Assembly: GCF_014596475.1 (NCBI RefSeq)
Contig: NZ_MECJ01000011.1
Location: forward strand, 124,001-188,000
Length of the DNA: 64,000 nt
Direction: 5' to 3'
From: Streptomyces sp. CBMA152
Lineage (GTDB): Bacteria; Actinomycetota; Actinomycetes; Streptomycetales; Streptomycetaceae
The position numbers were made by a program, and so were the translations under genes. Positions 53,124 to 62,149 of the stretch are shown piece after piece (position 1 is the first letter of the stretch; each line of letters begins with the position of its first letter). Under the pieces are notes generated by a model. The model was given only the letters and a program-made list of their open reading frames with translations. It searched no databases and was not told the origin of the DNA.

Positions 53124-54680
53124 TCAGGGCAGGACGGCGGCGTCTCTGCCCGCGCGCAGGGCCTGCGCGACGATGGTCAGGGTCGGGTTGACGGCCGCGG
53201 ACGAGGGGAAGAAACCGCCGTCGACGACGAACAGGTTGCGTACCTCGTGGCTGCGGCAGTACGGGTCGAGGACCGAGTGGGCGGGGTCGTGACCGGCGAC
53301 GGTCGTGCCGCACTGGTGGCCGGTGTGCTCGATGCCCATGCGGTGGGTCAGGACCAGCGGGTAACCGGCGCGGCGCATCATCCGTGCCCCTTGGCGCACC
53401 AGACGCCGGTGGGCCCGGGCGTTGACCGGGTGCCAGTCGAGGGTCATCCCTCCCCCGGACCCGAGCAGCACGCGGTTCTCCGGCCGGGGCAGGTCCTCCG
53501 AGATCAGCCACCAGTCGACGCTGCGGTCCGCCAGCTCGCCCAGGACCCGGCGGGGCACGCGCGGGTGCGCGGTCGCCATCGCCGCCGGGTGGACCTTGCC
53601 CATCAGCTGGAGGTTGCCCAGCGGATGGGGGGTGTGGTCACCGGCCCGGTAGAAGTCGTTGACGGCGAGAGTCTTCTGGAAGACGGACGGGTTGCGGTGC
53701 CGGGGGTCGACGGCCATCAGCATGCTGTTGTGATGCAGCATCAGATTCCGCCCGACCAGACCACTGCCGTTGGACAGCCCATCCGGGTGGGCACTGCTCG
53801 CCGAACGGAGCAGCAGCGCCGCCGAGTTGACGGCACCGCACGAGACGACGACAGTGCCCGCGACGATGGTGACGGGGTGGCCGTTCCGGTGCGCCTCGAC
53901 GGTGGTGACGATGCCCCCGGACGGATCGGTGCACAGCCGCGAGACGTACGTATGCGTGAGCAGCCGGACCGTCGGTGCGCGCAGTGCGGGGCGCAGGGCA
54001 CGGGTCTCCGCGTCGCTCTTGGCGCCGACCCGGCACGGGAACCCGTCGCAGGTGTCGCAGCGCACACACGTCCCGCCCTCGGCCAGGTCGACGCCGAGTT
54101 CCAGGGGATAGGGGTGGAGCCCCTGGGCGCGCAGACGCTGCTCCAGCTCGGCGATACGGGGCGCGTGGGCGACGGGTGGATGGGGGTAGGGGCCGGACCG
54201 GGACGGCTCGGTCGGGTCGTGACCGCACTGGCCGTGCACACGGTAGAGCCGCTCGGCCTCGGCGTAGTACGGCTCCAACTCCCCATAATCGAAGGGCCAG
54301 GCCGGGGAGGTGCCGTCCAGGTGATCGACCGCGTCGAAGTCGCTCTCGCGCAGCCGGGGCAGACTCGCCCCGTACACCTTGGTGGTGCCGCCGACGTAGT
54401 AGTGGGCGGCGGGGGTGAACGCCGTTCCGGCGGTGGTGTGCCAGGTCTCGGCGTTGCGGTAGCGGGCGTCTGCGAACACCGCCTGCGGCGACCAGTTGGC
54501 CTCCTCGCGCGGCAGGAAACCGCCGCGCTCGACGACGAGGACACGTGCGCCGGTCCCGGCAAGGGCCCACGCCATGGTCGCTCCCCCGGCGCCGGAGCCG
54601 ATGACGACGATGTCGGCGTCGTAGCGGGTGGCGTCGTCCCGGACCACCGGCGGGGTGCCCGGTCCCCAGATCCCGGTCAT
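53124..54680 (-). CDS. GMC-family FAD oxidoreductase
   Basis: 518 residues from ATG 54680, which overlaps the VOC stop by 4 nt. FAD-binding motif VVIGSGAGGATMAWALAGTG near the N-terminus and the GMC C-terminal signature HQCGTTVAG with VDGGFFPSSAAVNPTLTIV. A four-Cys segment CVRCDTCDGFPCRVG is as in some GMC sugar oxidases. It oxidises an alcohol, here probably a cyclitol-type hydroxyl given the neighbours. It follows the VOC gene and precedes the dioxygenase-like gene in the operon. Confidence 0.92.
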   Translation of the reverse strand: MTGIWGPGTPPVVRDDATRYDADIVVIGSGAGGATMAWALAGTGARVLVVERGGFLPREEANWSPQAVFADARYRNAETWHTTAGTAFTPAAHYYVGGTTKVYGASLPRLRESDFDAVDHLDGTSPAWPFDYGELEPYYAEAERLYRVHGQCGHDPTEPSRSGPYPHPPVAHAPRIAELEQRLRAQGLHPYPLELGVDLAEGGTCVRCDTCDGFPCRVGAKSDAETRALRPALRAPTVRLLTHTYVSRLCTDPSGGIVTTVEAHRNGHPVTIVAGTVVVSCGAVNSAALLLRSASSAHPDGLSNGSGLVGRNLMLHHNSMLMAVDPRHRNPSVFQKTLAVNDFYRAGDHTPHPLGNLQLMGKVHPAAMATAHPRVPRRVLGELADRSVDWWLISEDLPRPENRVLLGSGGGMTLDWHPVNARAHRRLVRQGARMMRRAGYPLVLTHRMGIEHTGHQCGTTVAGHDPAHSVLDPYCRSHEVRNLFVVDGGFFPSSAAVNPTLTIVAQALRAGRDAAVLP

Positions 54681-55237
54681 GTCCCTCTCCCTTCGTGCGG
54701 GGCCTGCGGCTGATAGAGGCGTACGTCGGTGTGGTCCTGGTAGGGCTGGTGGTCGGGGGCGTGGACGAGTTCGAGGTGCTGGCCCCACGGGGTGGTGAAG
54801 TACACCCAGCGGGTGCCGCGAATCGGGCCTTCACCGACCTGTTCCGGCTCGCCGAGCACCCGTACACCCGGCGTGGCGGCGAGGTGACGTATGCAGGCGT
54901 CGAAGTCGTCTGTCCAGAAGGCGAGATGGTGGCCGCCCCAGTCGCTGTTGCCGGGCATCCGCTCGCGTCGGCCGGGGCCGGTGTACTCGAAGAGTTCGAG
55001 GTTGAGGGTGGGGCCGAGGCGCAGCATCGCGATGTGTGCGGTGGAGCGGGGGTGGACGCCGAGGTGCCGGTGCATCCAGTCGCTGTCGGGGGTGGCGATG
55101 GGTCCGGTGCGGTACGCCGTTTCGGCGCCCAGCACCTCGGTGAAGAAGACGACCGCCTCGTCGAGGTCGGGCACGGTGAAGGCGATGTGGTGGACGGCAC
55201 TGAGGCCGGGGGCGCGCGTCGTAGTGGCTGTGGTCAT
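54677..55237 (-). CDS. VOC-family protein (possible cyclitol epimerase)
   Basis: 186 residues from ATG 55237. A single VOC module: AVHHIAFTVPDLDEAVVFFT at the N-terminus, GGHHLAFWTDD in the middle and WGQHLELVHAP near the end, giving a His/Glu metal site. In cetoniacytone and related C7-cyclitol clusters a VOC protein (CetB) epimerises 2-epi-5-epi-valiolone, which makes that role attractive here beside a sugar phosphate cyclase. The start overlaps the upstream cupin stop by 4 nt. The role is inferred from context. Confidence 0.8.
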   Translation of the reverse strand: MTTATTTRAPGLSAVHHIAFTVPDLDEAVVFFTEVLGAETAYRTGPIATPDSDWMHRHLGVHPRSTAHIAMLRLGPTLNLELFEYTGPGRRERMPGNSDWGGHHLAFWTDDFDACIRHLAATPGVRVLGEPEQVGEGPIRGTRWVYFTTPWGQHLELVHAPDHQPYQDHTDVRLYQPQAPHEGRGT

Positions 55238-55635
55238 GTCCGGTCCTTGGTCATGTCGGGGGTACGGGGCGGGAGTTGGCGGGTGACTGCCAGTGGAGTC
55301 ACGGTCAGGCAGAGCAGTTCGGCGCCGTCCGGCCCGGCCCGCAGGGTGATGTCCTGTGCCGTGCGGGCCAGGATCAGAGCGCCGTCGCCGAGCGCGGTGC
55401 CGGTGACCGGGGCGCCGGGCCAGTGGGCGGTGAGCGGGCCGCGCAGGACGTACCAGGCCGCTTCGGTGCCGGACCGGCCGACCAGGTCGTAGTGCACGTG
55501 CGGCGCCAGGCTCACCCGGTCGACGGCCTCGCACTCGCTGTGCAGCATGCCGCGCCGGGCCAGGCAGCGGATGCGGATGGGTGTCCGGCCGCCGCTGTGC
55601 AGGGTTGCTGTCCGTCGGCTCGCGTTGACGATCAC
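55234..55635 (-). CDS. Small cupin-like protein
   Basis: 133 residues from GTG 55635, overlapping the stop of the bicupin gene by 4 nt (GTGA). It is predominantly beta with hydrophobic/Gly alternation: IRIRCLARRGMLHSECEAVD, then HVHYDLVGRSGTEAAWYVLR and DGALILARTAQDITLRAG. A His-x-His segment (HVHYD) could be a metal ligand. Likely a cupin-type or lyase partner in the same pathway. Assignment is by pattern. Confidence 0.6.
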   Translation of the reverse strand: MIVNASRRTATLHSGGRTPIRIRCLARRGMLHSECEAVDRVSLAPHVHYDLVGRSGTEAAWYVLRGPLTAHWPGAPVTGTALGDGALILARTAQDITLRAGPDGAELLCLTVTPLAVTRQLPPRTPDMTKDRT

Positions 55636-56348
55636 GGCTGCTCCTCTCGCGGGACGTCGAGGACGGCGTGGAAGTACTCCAGTCCGTCGAGACCGGCTTC
55701 TACGCGGGCCTCGGTGCCCAGGGGCAGGGTCACGGAGACGCCGGGAGCGAGCGCCACACTCGTCGCGCCGACCCGGGCCGTACCGGCGCCGTCGGTCACG
55801 TAGACGGTGTGCTCGACATCGCGGGCGGCGAGCTCGGCCGTTTCGACGGGGAGCAGACGGGTCACACGCACGGTGCGCAGGGGGCCGCTGAGCACGGTGG
55901 CGGCGTCCACCGGCCCCGTTCGGTACAGGTCGGCGATGACCGCGTCGGTGTCGGCTGTGTGGTGCATGGCGGTGTCCTTCGGATAGGGCGTATCTGCGGG
56001 TATTTCGATGACGAGCCAGGACAGCGGCCGCCGGCCGGTGTTGCGCAGTGCGTGGCGACGGCCGAGCGCGGTGAGAACGGCCGTGCCGGGGCGGACGGGG
56101 TGGGCCCGGCCGTCGAGGGTGATCTCGCCGCGCCCCCGCAGGACGAAGTACAGCTCCTCGGTGCGGGAGTGACGGTGTTCCCCGCTGACGCCGCCCGGCG
56201 GCAGCCAGGCCCACTCGACCGCTTCCCACCGGCCGTGCAGCCCGGTGCGCCGAGCCAGGCACGTCCAGCGCGAGAGGCCTTCGGCGGCGTGCACTCCGTG
56301 TACGTCCGCCGGTTCGTGGACGTCGGCGACGATGACTGCTTCACGCAT
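55632..56348 (-). CDS. Two-domain cupin protein
   Basis: 238 residues. The first cupin has the classical ligands GGVSGEHRHSRTEELYFVLRG (two His and Glu in the G-x5-HxH-x3-4-E motif) and PGTAVLTALGRRHALRN (second motif with His). The second cupin is shorter and lacks obvious ligands. Bicupins act as isomerases, dehydratases or dioxygenases. Its start overlaps the sugar-phosphate-cyclase stop by 8 nt, and its stop overlaps the next gene by 4 nt. Confidence 0.88.
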   Translation of the reverse strand: MREAVIVADVHEPADVHGVHAAEGLSRWTCLARRTGLHGRWEAVEWAWLPPGGVSGEHRHSRTEELYFVLRGRGEITLDGRAHPVRPGTAVLTALGRRHALRNTGRRPLSWLVIEIPADTPYPKDTAMHHTADTDAVIADLYRTGPVDAATVLSGPLRTVRVTRLLPVETAELAARDVEHTVYVTDGAGTARVGATSVALAPGVSVTLPLGTEARVEAGLDGLEYFHAVLDVPREEQP

Positions 56349-57555
56349 GACCGTCCTCCTTGTCTGCTGTGTGATACAGCGTCAGACTCAGTGCGGCGTC
56401 GGCCAGTTCGCCGGGTGTCACGTCGTCGACGAAGACGGCGTCGCCGATGCCGAGGGGGAGCGGAAGCCGCTGGCTGCCGTCGCGATGGCGGACCGTGTCG
56501 GCCAGCGCCTCGCCCAGCACGCCCGGTTCGCACAGCCGATGCCATACGGGCAGGCCGAGCCCACACATCACGTCCAGGATCCGGCGGCGCTCCCGGGGCA
56601 GGACCAGGCCGCGCTCTTCGGCGATCACCGTGGTCAGTGCCATGTCGAGGCAGACCGCCTCGCCGTGCAGCAGTTCGGGCAGGGCGCGCATCTCCAGCGT
56701 GGGACTGAAGGAGTGGCCGTAGTCGACGACCCGCTCCAGCTCGCTCTCCCACAGGTTGCCCTGCAGTTCCTCCAGCATGCCGTGCACCGCCCGGCCCAGC
56801 ACCTCCCGTACGACCGGGTCGAGGCCCCGGTCGCCCTGGAAGTGCTCGTCGACCAGTCGGCCGCCGTGGTTCTCCAACAGGCCGAACAGATCACGGTCCT
56901 TGATCAGGGCGATCTTGAGGATCTCGGCCATGCCGTTGCTCAGGTGCCGCCGGTCGAGGGTGGCCAGGAAACGTGGGTCCAGGAGCGTCTGAGCGGCGGG
57001 GTGATAGGTGCCGAGCCGGTTCTTGTAGGGCCCGAAGTTCACACCGGTCTTCGCACCGACACCCGCGTCGACGAGCCCGATCAGTGTGGTGGGGACCCGT
57101 ACGTACGGAGTACTGCGGCGGTAGAGGCTGCACGCCAGGCCGACGACGTCCATCAGCACGCCGCCGCCTATGGCGACGACCGGCTCGCTGCGCCGGGCGA
57201 TGCCGAACCGGTCCATCGCCTCGGTCACCGAGAAGACGGCGTCCATCGTTTTCAGCTGTTCGTGCGCGGTGAGCACATGGATCTCGTAGTCCAGACCGCG
57301 GGCCTCCCCGTAAGCGCGGAGGCGGTCGCCGTACAGCTCGTCGACGGTGGTCTCCACTACGAGGAGGCGGCGAGGCGGCACGGGGTCGCCGTCGGGCACT
57401 CCCGCGCCCACGAGCGCGGGGTTGCGCGGGTCCAGTACGTCCGGAGTGAAGCCCACCTCGTAGCGGACGGGCTTGGCGGTGCTCACGGTCCAGGAACGGA
57501 CCGGCTCGCCCGAGGTGAACAGGCCGTGGGGGGAACGGGGGGCCAAGGTGGTCAC
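56341..57555 (-). CDS. Sugar phosphate cyclase (2-epi-5-epi-valiolone synthase-like)
   Basis: 404 residues from GTG 57555 with AGGAG 8 nt upstream. DHQ-synthase-superfamily motifs: NAD loop AIGGGVLMDVVGLACSLYRR (128-147), TTLIGLVDAGVGAKTGVNF, and zinc ligands Glu211 (MAEILK), His281 (YGHSFSP) and His298 (LHGEAV). The RRSTPYVRVPTT, KNRLGTYHPA and KIALIKD segments are close to EEVS proteins, which make 2-epi-5-epi-valiolone from sedoheptulose 7-phosphate. It probably commits the operon's pathway. A close SPC subfamily (for example DDGS) cannot be excluded. Confidence 0.88.
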   Translation of the reverse strand: MTTLAPRSPHGLFTSGEPVRSWTVSTAKPVRYEVGFTPDVLDPRNPALVGAGVPDGDPVPPRRLLVVETTVDELYGDRLRAYGEARGLDYEIHVLTAHEQLKTMDAVFSVTEAMDRFGIARRSEPVVAIGGGVLMDVVGLACSLYRRSTPYVRVPTTLIGLVDAGVGAKTGVNFGPYKNRLGTYHPAAQTLLDPRFLATLDRRHLSNGMAEILKIALIKDRDLFGLLENHGGRLVDEHFQGDRGLDPVVREVLGRAVHGMLEELQGNLWESELERVVDYGHSFSPTLEMRALPELLHGEAVCLDMALTTVIAEERGLVLPRERRRILDVMCGLGLPVWHRLCEPGVLGEALADTVRHRDGSQRLPLPLGIGDAVFVDDVTPGELADAALSLTLYHTADKEDGHA

Positions 57556-57566
57556 GAGTGGTCTCC

Positions 57567-58733
57567 TCACAGAATGCGCGACCCCGGTCGGGGCCGGATC
57601 GGAACGTCTTCCACCACGTTCGGACGCCCGGCGCCCCGGGCACATGAGGCGCCGGTCCCGACCGTGTCCCGGCCGGATCCCGGCCGCCGGGGACGGGCCA
57701 CCAGGCCGTCCGTCGCCCCGCCCAGGGCGGCCCGCAGGACGTCCTCGTCGACCGAGATGACGGTGTGACCGCCGGATACGTGGGGCTCTCCCAGGGCGTC
57801 GAGGAGCACCATGCCGACGGTGCCGTTCGCCGTGTGCCGCAGGGCCCTCAGCACGTCCTGCGCGGTGACGGGTGAAGGAAGGAGGCCGGGAGCACCCCAG
57901 CGCCCCAGCAGTTCCCGGTGCGCGGCCTCCCCCGCCGCGTCGAGCAGTCCCATCCGGCGGGCGCACCGGGCCGCCACCAGCAGGCCCTGGGCGACGGCGT
58001 CGCCGTACCGCAGGGCGCCGACCCCGAGCGTGCGCAGGGCGTCGGCCACCACATGCCCGTACCGGAACACCCCGGCCGGACCGTCCTCCAGCGGGTCGTA
58101 GCAGGTGAGAGCGGCACGGACATCGGCGCACAGGGCGATGAACGAGGCAAGCTCGCTCCGGTCGTACCTGTCGTCCGGGCGCAGCCGGGCGCTGACCTGG
58201 TCATACGCGGCCGGGCACACCGACAGCACATTCCTGACCAGCGCATACAGCCCGGGCCGCACGGCATTGGGCGCGAGCGTGTCCAGGAACTCCAGCTGCG
58301 CACGCACCAGAACCGGCACACGGCGCGGCCCGTCGGGGCCCACCAGCGAGAGTGCGGTGTCCAGTACGGCGGGCAGAGTGGTCGGCAGCAGAAGAGGGCC
58401 CCGGCGGGTGTGTGCGGCCGGGCGGGCGGCTGCCTCAAGGACGCTCGTACCGCCGAGAGCGACGATCACGGCGTCGGGAGAGATGTCGCCCGGACCGGAC
58501 GCCCATGCCAGCTGGGTGGGTGCGGCCGCGCCGAGGTGGTGCAGGACGCGGTCGACATGCGCCGCCGGGACACCACGGTCGGACACGAGCAGGAAACGTT
58601 CCGCGTCCAACTGCCGGGCTGTGTCCGTCAGTTCGCACCACGAGGTGGCGCCGGCCCGTACCTGGAGGGGGAAACGGGCCGGACCGGAGCCGATGCTCCG
58701 GTCGAGGGCTACGGATGCGGAGGAGGCGCACAT
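57567..58733 (-). CDS. Divergent DHQ-synthase-like protein with lost zinc ligands
   Basis: 388 residues from ATG 58733 with no strong ribosome site. It keeps the overall DHQ-synthase layout: ALGGTSVLEAAARPAAHTRR (93-112, in place of GGG-D), LPTTLPAVLDTALSLV, then FRYGHVVADALRTLG and LRYGDAVAQGLLVAARCARR. Where EEVS has Glu, His (second of the pair) and His-Gly-Glu, this protein has Ala164, Asp231 and Tyr-Gly-Asp. It is probably inactive as a classical cyclase, and could be a partner of the EEVS-like protein or have a new activity. First gene of the operon. Confidence 0.75.
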   Translation of the reverse strand: MCASSASVALDRSIGSGPARFPLQVRAGATSWCELTDTARQLDAERFLLVSDRGVPAAHVDRVLHHLGAAAPTQLAWASGPGDISPDAVIVALGGTSVLEAAARPAAHTRRGPLLLPTTLPAVLDTALSLVGPDGPRRVPVLVRAQLEFLDTLAPNAVRPGLYALVRNVLSVCPAAYDQVSARLRPDDRYDRSELASFIALCADVRAALTCYDPLEDGPAGVFRYGHVVADALRTLGVGALRYGDAVAQGLLVAARCARRMGLLDAAGEAAHRELLGRWGAPGLLPSPVTAQDVLRALRHTANGTVGMVLLDALGEPHVSGGHTVISVDEDVLRAALGGATDGLVARPRRPGSGRDTVGTGASCARGAGRPNVVEDVPIRPRPGSRIL

Positions 58734-58831
58734 GAGGGGACTCGCAGACCGGGCGCTGCCCGAGGGGTGATCGATGCCCCTTCAGCGTCGGTGTGCCCGG
58801 GCCCCGTACACATGAGGCGGCGGCCCCGTCT

Positions 58832-58851
58832 GGGACCCATCGTCGGGTCCC
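58832..58851. promoter_or_regulatory. 7-bp inverted repeat between operon and MFS gene
   Basis: GGGACCC (58832-58838) and GGGTCCC (58845-58851) with a 6-nt spacer lie in the 241-nt gap between the divergent cyclase-like and MFS genes; possible operator for both. Confidence 0.35.
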
Positions 58852-58974
58852 GGATGCCGACGGTACGGGGGCGTGACAGCCGCACGCCGTCGGGTCTTCG
58901 CCCAGCCGGTGTGTCATGGCCATCGGCGGCGGGGCGTCACGTCCTCACTCGCGTGTTCCTGATAGGCAGACGCG

Positions 58975-60207
58975 GTGAGCAACCCCGTATCCGCGCGCCT
59001 AGCGGACGACGTCAGCCCTGGCCGGTACGACACCGGGCGCGGCCTCCCGTTCGCCCTGGCCGCCTACGCGTTCACCGTCGCCATGTGCGGCACGACGCTG
59101 CCCACTCCTCTCTACGCCTTGTACCAGCAGAAGTTGGGCTTCTCCTCGTTCATGGTGACCGTGATCTTCGCGGTGTACGCCGTCGGTGTCATCGTGGCGC
59201 TGCTCCTGCTGGGGCAGCTGTCGGACTCCGTGGGCAGACGGCCGGTTCTGCTGGCCGGGCTGGTGCTGTCGGCGATGAGCGCGGGGTGTTTCCTCTTCGA
59301 ACGCGGGCTGCCGGAACTGTTCGCGGGCCGAGTGCTGTCGGGGCTGTCGGCCGGGCTGTTCACGGGGACGGCGACCGCCGCCGTGGTGGAACTCGCCCCT
59401 CGGCGGTGGGCCGCGTCCGCCACACTGGTCGCCACCGCCGCCAACATGGGCGGCCTGGGCAGCGGCCCGCTGCTCGCCGGTCTGATCGCGCAGTACGCGC
59501 CCGACCCGCTCCACCAGGTGTTCCTCCTGGATCTGGTACTCGTGGCGGCGGCCGTGATCGGTGTGCTGCTGATCCCGGAGACGGTACGGGACCGGCACGG
59601 CAGGCCGCGTGGCCCCCGGCGGCTGCGCGTACCGCCGTCGGTGCGCCCCGCCTTCGTACCGGCGGCCATGGCCGGATTCGCGGGGTTCGCGACACTGGGC
59701 CTGTTCACGTCGGTGGCACCGAGCTTCCTCAAAGAGGTGGTGGGGGTGGGCGATCCGGCGGTGTCCGGCACGGTGGTCTTCCTGGCCTTCGCGGCATCCA
59801 CGGCCGGTCAGTTACTGATGGGGCGGGTCGGTGTGCACCGGGCGCTGCCGTGGGGATGCGTGGTCCTCGTGGTGGGCATGGCGCTGGTCGCCTCCGCGCT
59901 GCTCGCGGCCTCGCTGCCACTGCTGATCGCGGGGGCGCTCACGGCGGGCGCGGGGCAGGGGCTGTCGTTCCGGGCCGGGGTCACCACGGTGAGCCAGCGC
60001 AGCCCCGCCGAGCGACGGGCGGAGATCACCTCCGCGTTGTTCGTCGTCTTCTACGTGGCGATCTCGATTCCCGTGGTCGGAGTGGGCATCATGGCGGTCA
60101 CGCTGGGGCTGCGACAGTCGGGGTTGATCTTCAGCGGATGCGTCGCACTGCTTGCGGCCACCACGGCGGCGCTGCTGTGGCTGCGACCGGTGGAGCCCAG
60201 CGCTTGA
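58975..60207 (+). CDS. MFS transporter
   Basis: 410 residues from GTG 58975. Twelve hydrophobic helices; the loop 2-3 MFS signature is GQLSDSVGRRPVLLAG. Early sequence FALAAYAFTVAMCGTTLPTPLYALYQ is typical of drug-exporter subfamilies. It is divergent from the seven-gene cyclitol-type operon with only a short shared promoter region, so it probably exports that product or a related compound. Confidence 0.88.
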   Translation: MSNPVSARLADDVSPGRYDTGRGLPFALAAYAFTVAMCGTTLPTPLYALYQQKLGFSSFMVTVIFAVYAVGVIVALLLLGQLSDSVGRRPVLLAGLVLSAMSAGCFLFERGLPELFAGRVLSGLSAGLFTGTATAAVVELAPRRWAASATLVATAANMGGLGSGPLLAGLIAQYAPDPLHQVFLLDLVLVAAAVIGVLLIPETVRDRHGRPRGPRRLRVPPSVRPAFVPAAMAGFAGFATLGLFTSVAPSFLKEVVGVGDPAVSGTVVFLAFAASTAGQLLMGRVGVHRALPWGCVVLVVGMALVASALLAASLPLLIAGALTAGAGQGLSFRAGVTTVSQRSPAERRAEITSALFVVFYVAISIPVVGVGIMAVTLGLRQSGLIFSGCVALLAATTAALLWLRPVEPSA

Positions 60208-60335
60208 GGAGGACGAGCAGGTTCCTCCTTTGCCGCGACGCGGAGTAATTCGGTTGACCTGACCACGGGTCAACGCTGCACTGTGGCGGGGCACTACGCG
60301 GGGTGGTGCCGGTATCGCTGGAGGCAGCGGCAGCA

Positions 60336-61559
60336 ATGGAGATACGTTCCACGACCGACCAGGACCTCGACGTCTTCGTCGACACACTCCATACCGCGTT
60401 CGGGCGCTTCCCGGAGACCCCGGCCGAGGACGGCGGCGGGGTCTTCTGGTCGGCGTTCGAAATGGACCGCAACCTGCTGGCCGTGACGGCGGACGGGCGG
60501 CCCGTCGGCACCGCTGGTGCGTACTCCTTCGAGCTCACCCTGCCCGGTGAGATCGTCGTCCCGACCTCCGGGGTCACCGGCGTCGGTGTCCTGCCCTCGC
60601 ATCGACGCCAGGGCGTGCTCACCGCGATGATGCGGCATCAGCTCACCGAGTTGCGTGCCCGCGGGGAGTACCTCTCCGTACTGCTGGCCGCCGAGGCCGT
60701 GATCTACCGCAGGTTCGGCTACGGACCGGCGACCTACACGGCGCGGCTGACGGTGCCGCGCCACCAGGCGACCCTCGCCCTTCCCCGGGCGCGCGGAGCG
60801 GCCGACGCCCCGGCGACCGGCTCGATCGAGGTGCTGCGGCGTGCCGAGTGCGGCGAGATCCTGGAAGAGGTCTACGACCGCTACCGCCGCGCCCAGCCCG
60901 GCGCGCTGTCCCGGCCGCACCGCTGGTGGTCCTCGGGCGCGGGCCAGCCGCCGATCTCTCCGGCGCCGCGCTACATCGCCGTCCACCGTGACGCCGACGG
61001 CGTCCCGGACGGGTACGCCAGCTACTCGCTCGGCGAGTCCCAGACGTTGACCGTCGACGAGACCATCGCCACCGACGACGCCGTGTACGCGGCCCTGGCC
61101 CGGTTCCTGCTCGGCCACGACCTGGTCACCCAGGTCGTGTTCAAGCACGTCCCGACCGGGCACCCGCTGCGTTGGCAGTTCGAGGACTTCCGCGCCGGAG
61201 AGGTGAGCGGCGACACCGACTGGCTCTGGGTGCGGTTGCTCGACGTGCCGCGTGCGCTGACCGCGCGCGGCTATTTCCTGGACGGCGAGCTCGTCCTCGA
61301 CGTCGACGACCCGTTCCTCGGCGAACACGGCCGCCACCTGCTGACCGTCAAGGACGGGAAGGCCGACTGCGTCCCGACGGACCGCGAGCCCGACCTGTCC
61401 CTGGACGTGAGCGACCTGGGCTCGATCTACCTCGGCGGCACCGCCCCGAGCACGCTCGTACGTGCCGGACACATCCGGGCCCACCGCCCGGGCGCGGCCG
61501 CCCTCGCCGACGCCCTCTTCGGCGCCGAGCGCTCCCCGCACTGCCTCCACTGGTTCTGA
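60336..61559 (+). CDS. Eis-like GNAT acetyltransferase
   Basis: 407 residues from ATG 60336, with CTGGAGG 11 nt upstream. The N-terminal GNAT has the acetyl-CoA loop VLPSHRRQGVLTAMM (RRQGVLT, 90-96). A second GNAT-like part and a C-terminal sterol-carrier-like domain (LSLDVSDLGSIYLGGTAPST) follow, ending Trp-Phe with a free carboxylate. That architecture matches the Eis family, which acetylates aminoglycosides or lysines. Substrate not known here. Confidence 0.88.
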   Translation: MEIRSTTDQDLDVFVDTLHTAFGRFPETPAEDGGGVFWSAFEMDRNLLAVTADGRPVGTAGAYSFELTLPGEIVVPTSGVTGVGVLPSHRRQGVLTAMMRHQLTELRARGEYLSVLLAAEAVIYRRFGYGPATYTARLTVPRHQATLALPRARGAADAPATGSIEVLRRAECGEILEEVYDRYRRAQPGALSRPHRWWSSGAGQPPISPAPRYIAVHRDADGVPDGYASYSLGESQTLTVDETIATDDAVYAALARFLLGHDLVTQVVFKHVPTGHPLRWQFEDFRAGEVSGDTDWLWVRLLDVPRALTARGYFLDGELVLDVDDPFLGEHGRHLLTVKDGKADCVPTDREPDLSLDVSDLGSIYLGGTAPSTLVRAGHIRAHRPGAAALADALFGAERSPHCLHWF

Positions 61560-61669
61560 CCGCGAGTTGGTCGTACGGACGCGGGTTCCGCCCGCACGAC
61601 CGATGAGTTCCGCCTCGCCGCGTCGTCTGCACAGGGGGAACGTCCCCGACGACGAGGAGCGTGCACACC

Positions 61670-62149
61670 GTGGACCAGGAGAACGTGAGCGCCACCCTGA
61701 CTTTCGCGGTGTCCGCCGCGCGGGTGTTCGCGGTGCTGGCGGACCCGACGACCCATGCGGCGATCGATGGCACCGGCTGGGTCCAGGAAGCCGCCGACAC
61801 GGCGCCGCTGACCGAGGTGGGGCAGATCTTCCGGATGGACATGTACCACCCCAACCATCCCGACGGTGACTACCAGACGGTCAACAAGGTCCAGGTGCTC
61901 GACCCGCCGCGCACCATCGGCTGGCTGACCGGGCAGGACAAGGGCGACGGTGACCTGGAGTTCGGCGGCTGGGTCTGGCGTTACGATCTCGCGCCGCTCG
62001 GCCCGTCCGAGACCGAGGTCACGCTCACCTACGACTGGTCGGCGGTGCCGCAGTACATCCGGGACCGCGGCATCCCGTTCCCGCCCTTCGGCCCCGAGCA
62101 TCTGACCAACTCGCTGCACCACCTGGCCGGGCTGGTCTCCGGCAGGTGA
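61670..62149 (+). CDS. SRPBCC-family protein
   Basis: 159 residues from GTG 61670, 10 nt after GAGGAG; GTG 61661 overlaps the ribosome site. LTFAVSAARVFAVLADPTTHAAI begins the START/Bet v1 helix-grip pattern, TIGWLTGQDKGDGDLEFGGWVW lies in the middle, and the final long helix is FGPEHLTNSLHHLAGLVSG. These proteins bind hydrophobic ligands; a polyketide-cyclase or stress role is common. No partner gene is adjacent. Confidence 0.82.
   Translation: MDQENVSATLTFAVSAARVFAVLADPTTHAAIDGTGWVQEAADTAPLTEVGQIFRMDMYHPNHPDGDYQTVNKVQVLDPPRTIGWLTGQDKGDGDLEFGGWVWRYDLAPLGPSETEVTLTYDWSAVPQYIRDRGIPFPPFGPEHLTNSLHHLAGLVSGR

Noticed and set aside
57918..60248. 776-codon plus-strand frame covering the cyclase-like and MFS genes
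   Set aside because: It crosses two real genes on different strands and encodes low-complexity Arg/Gly sequence.
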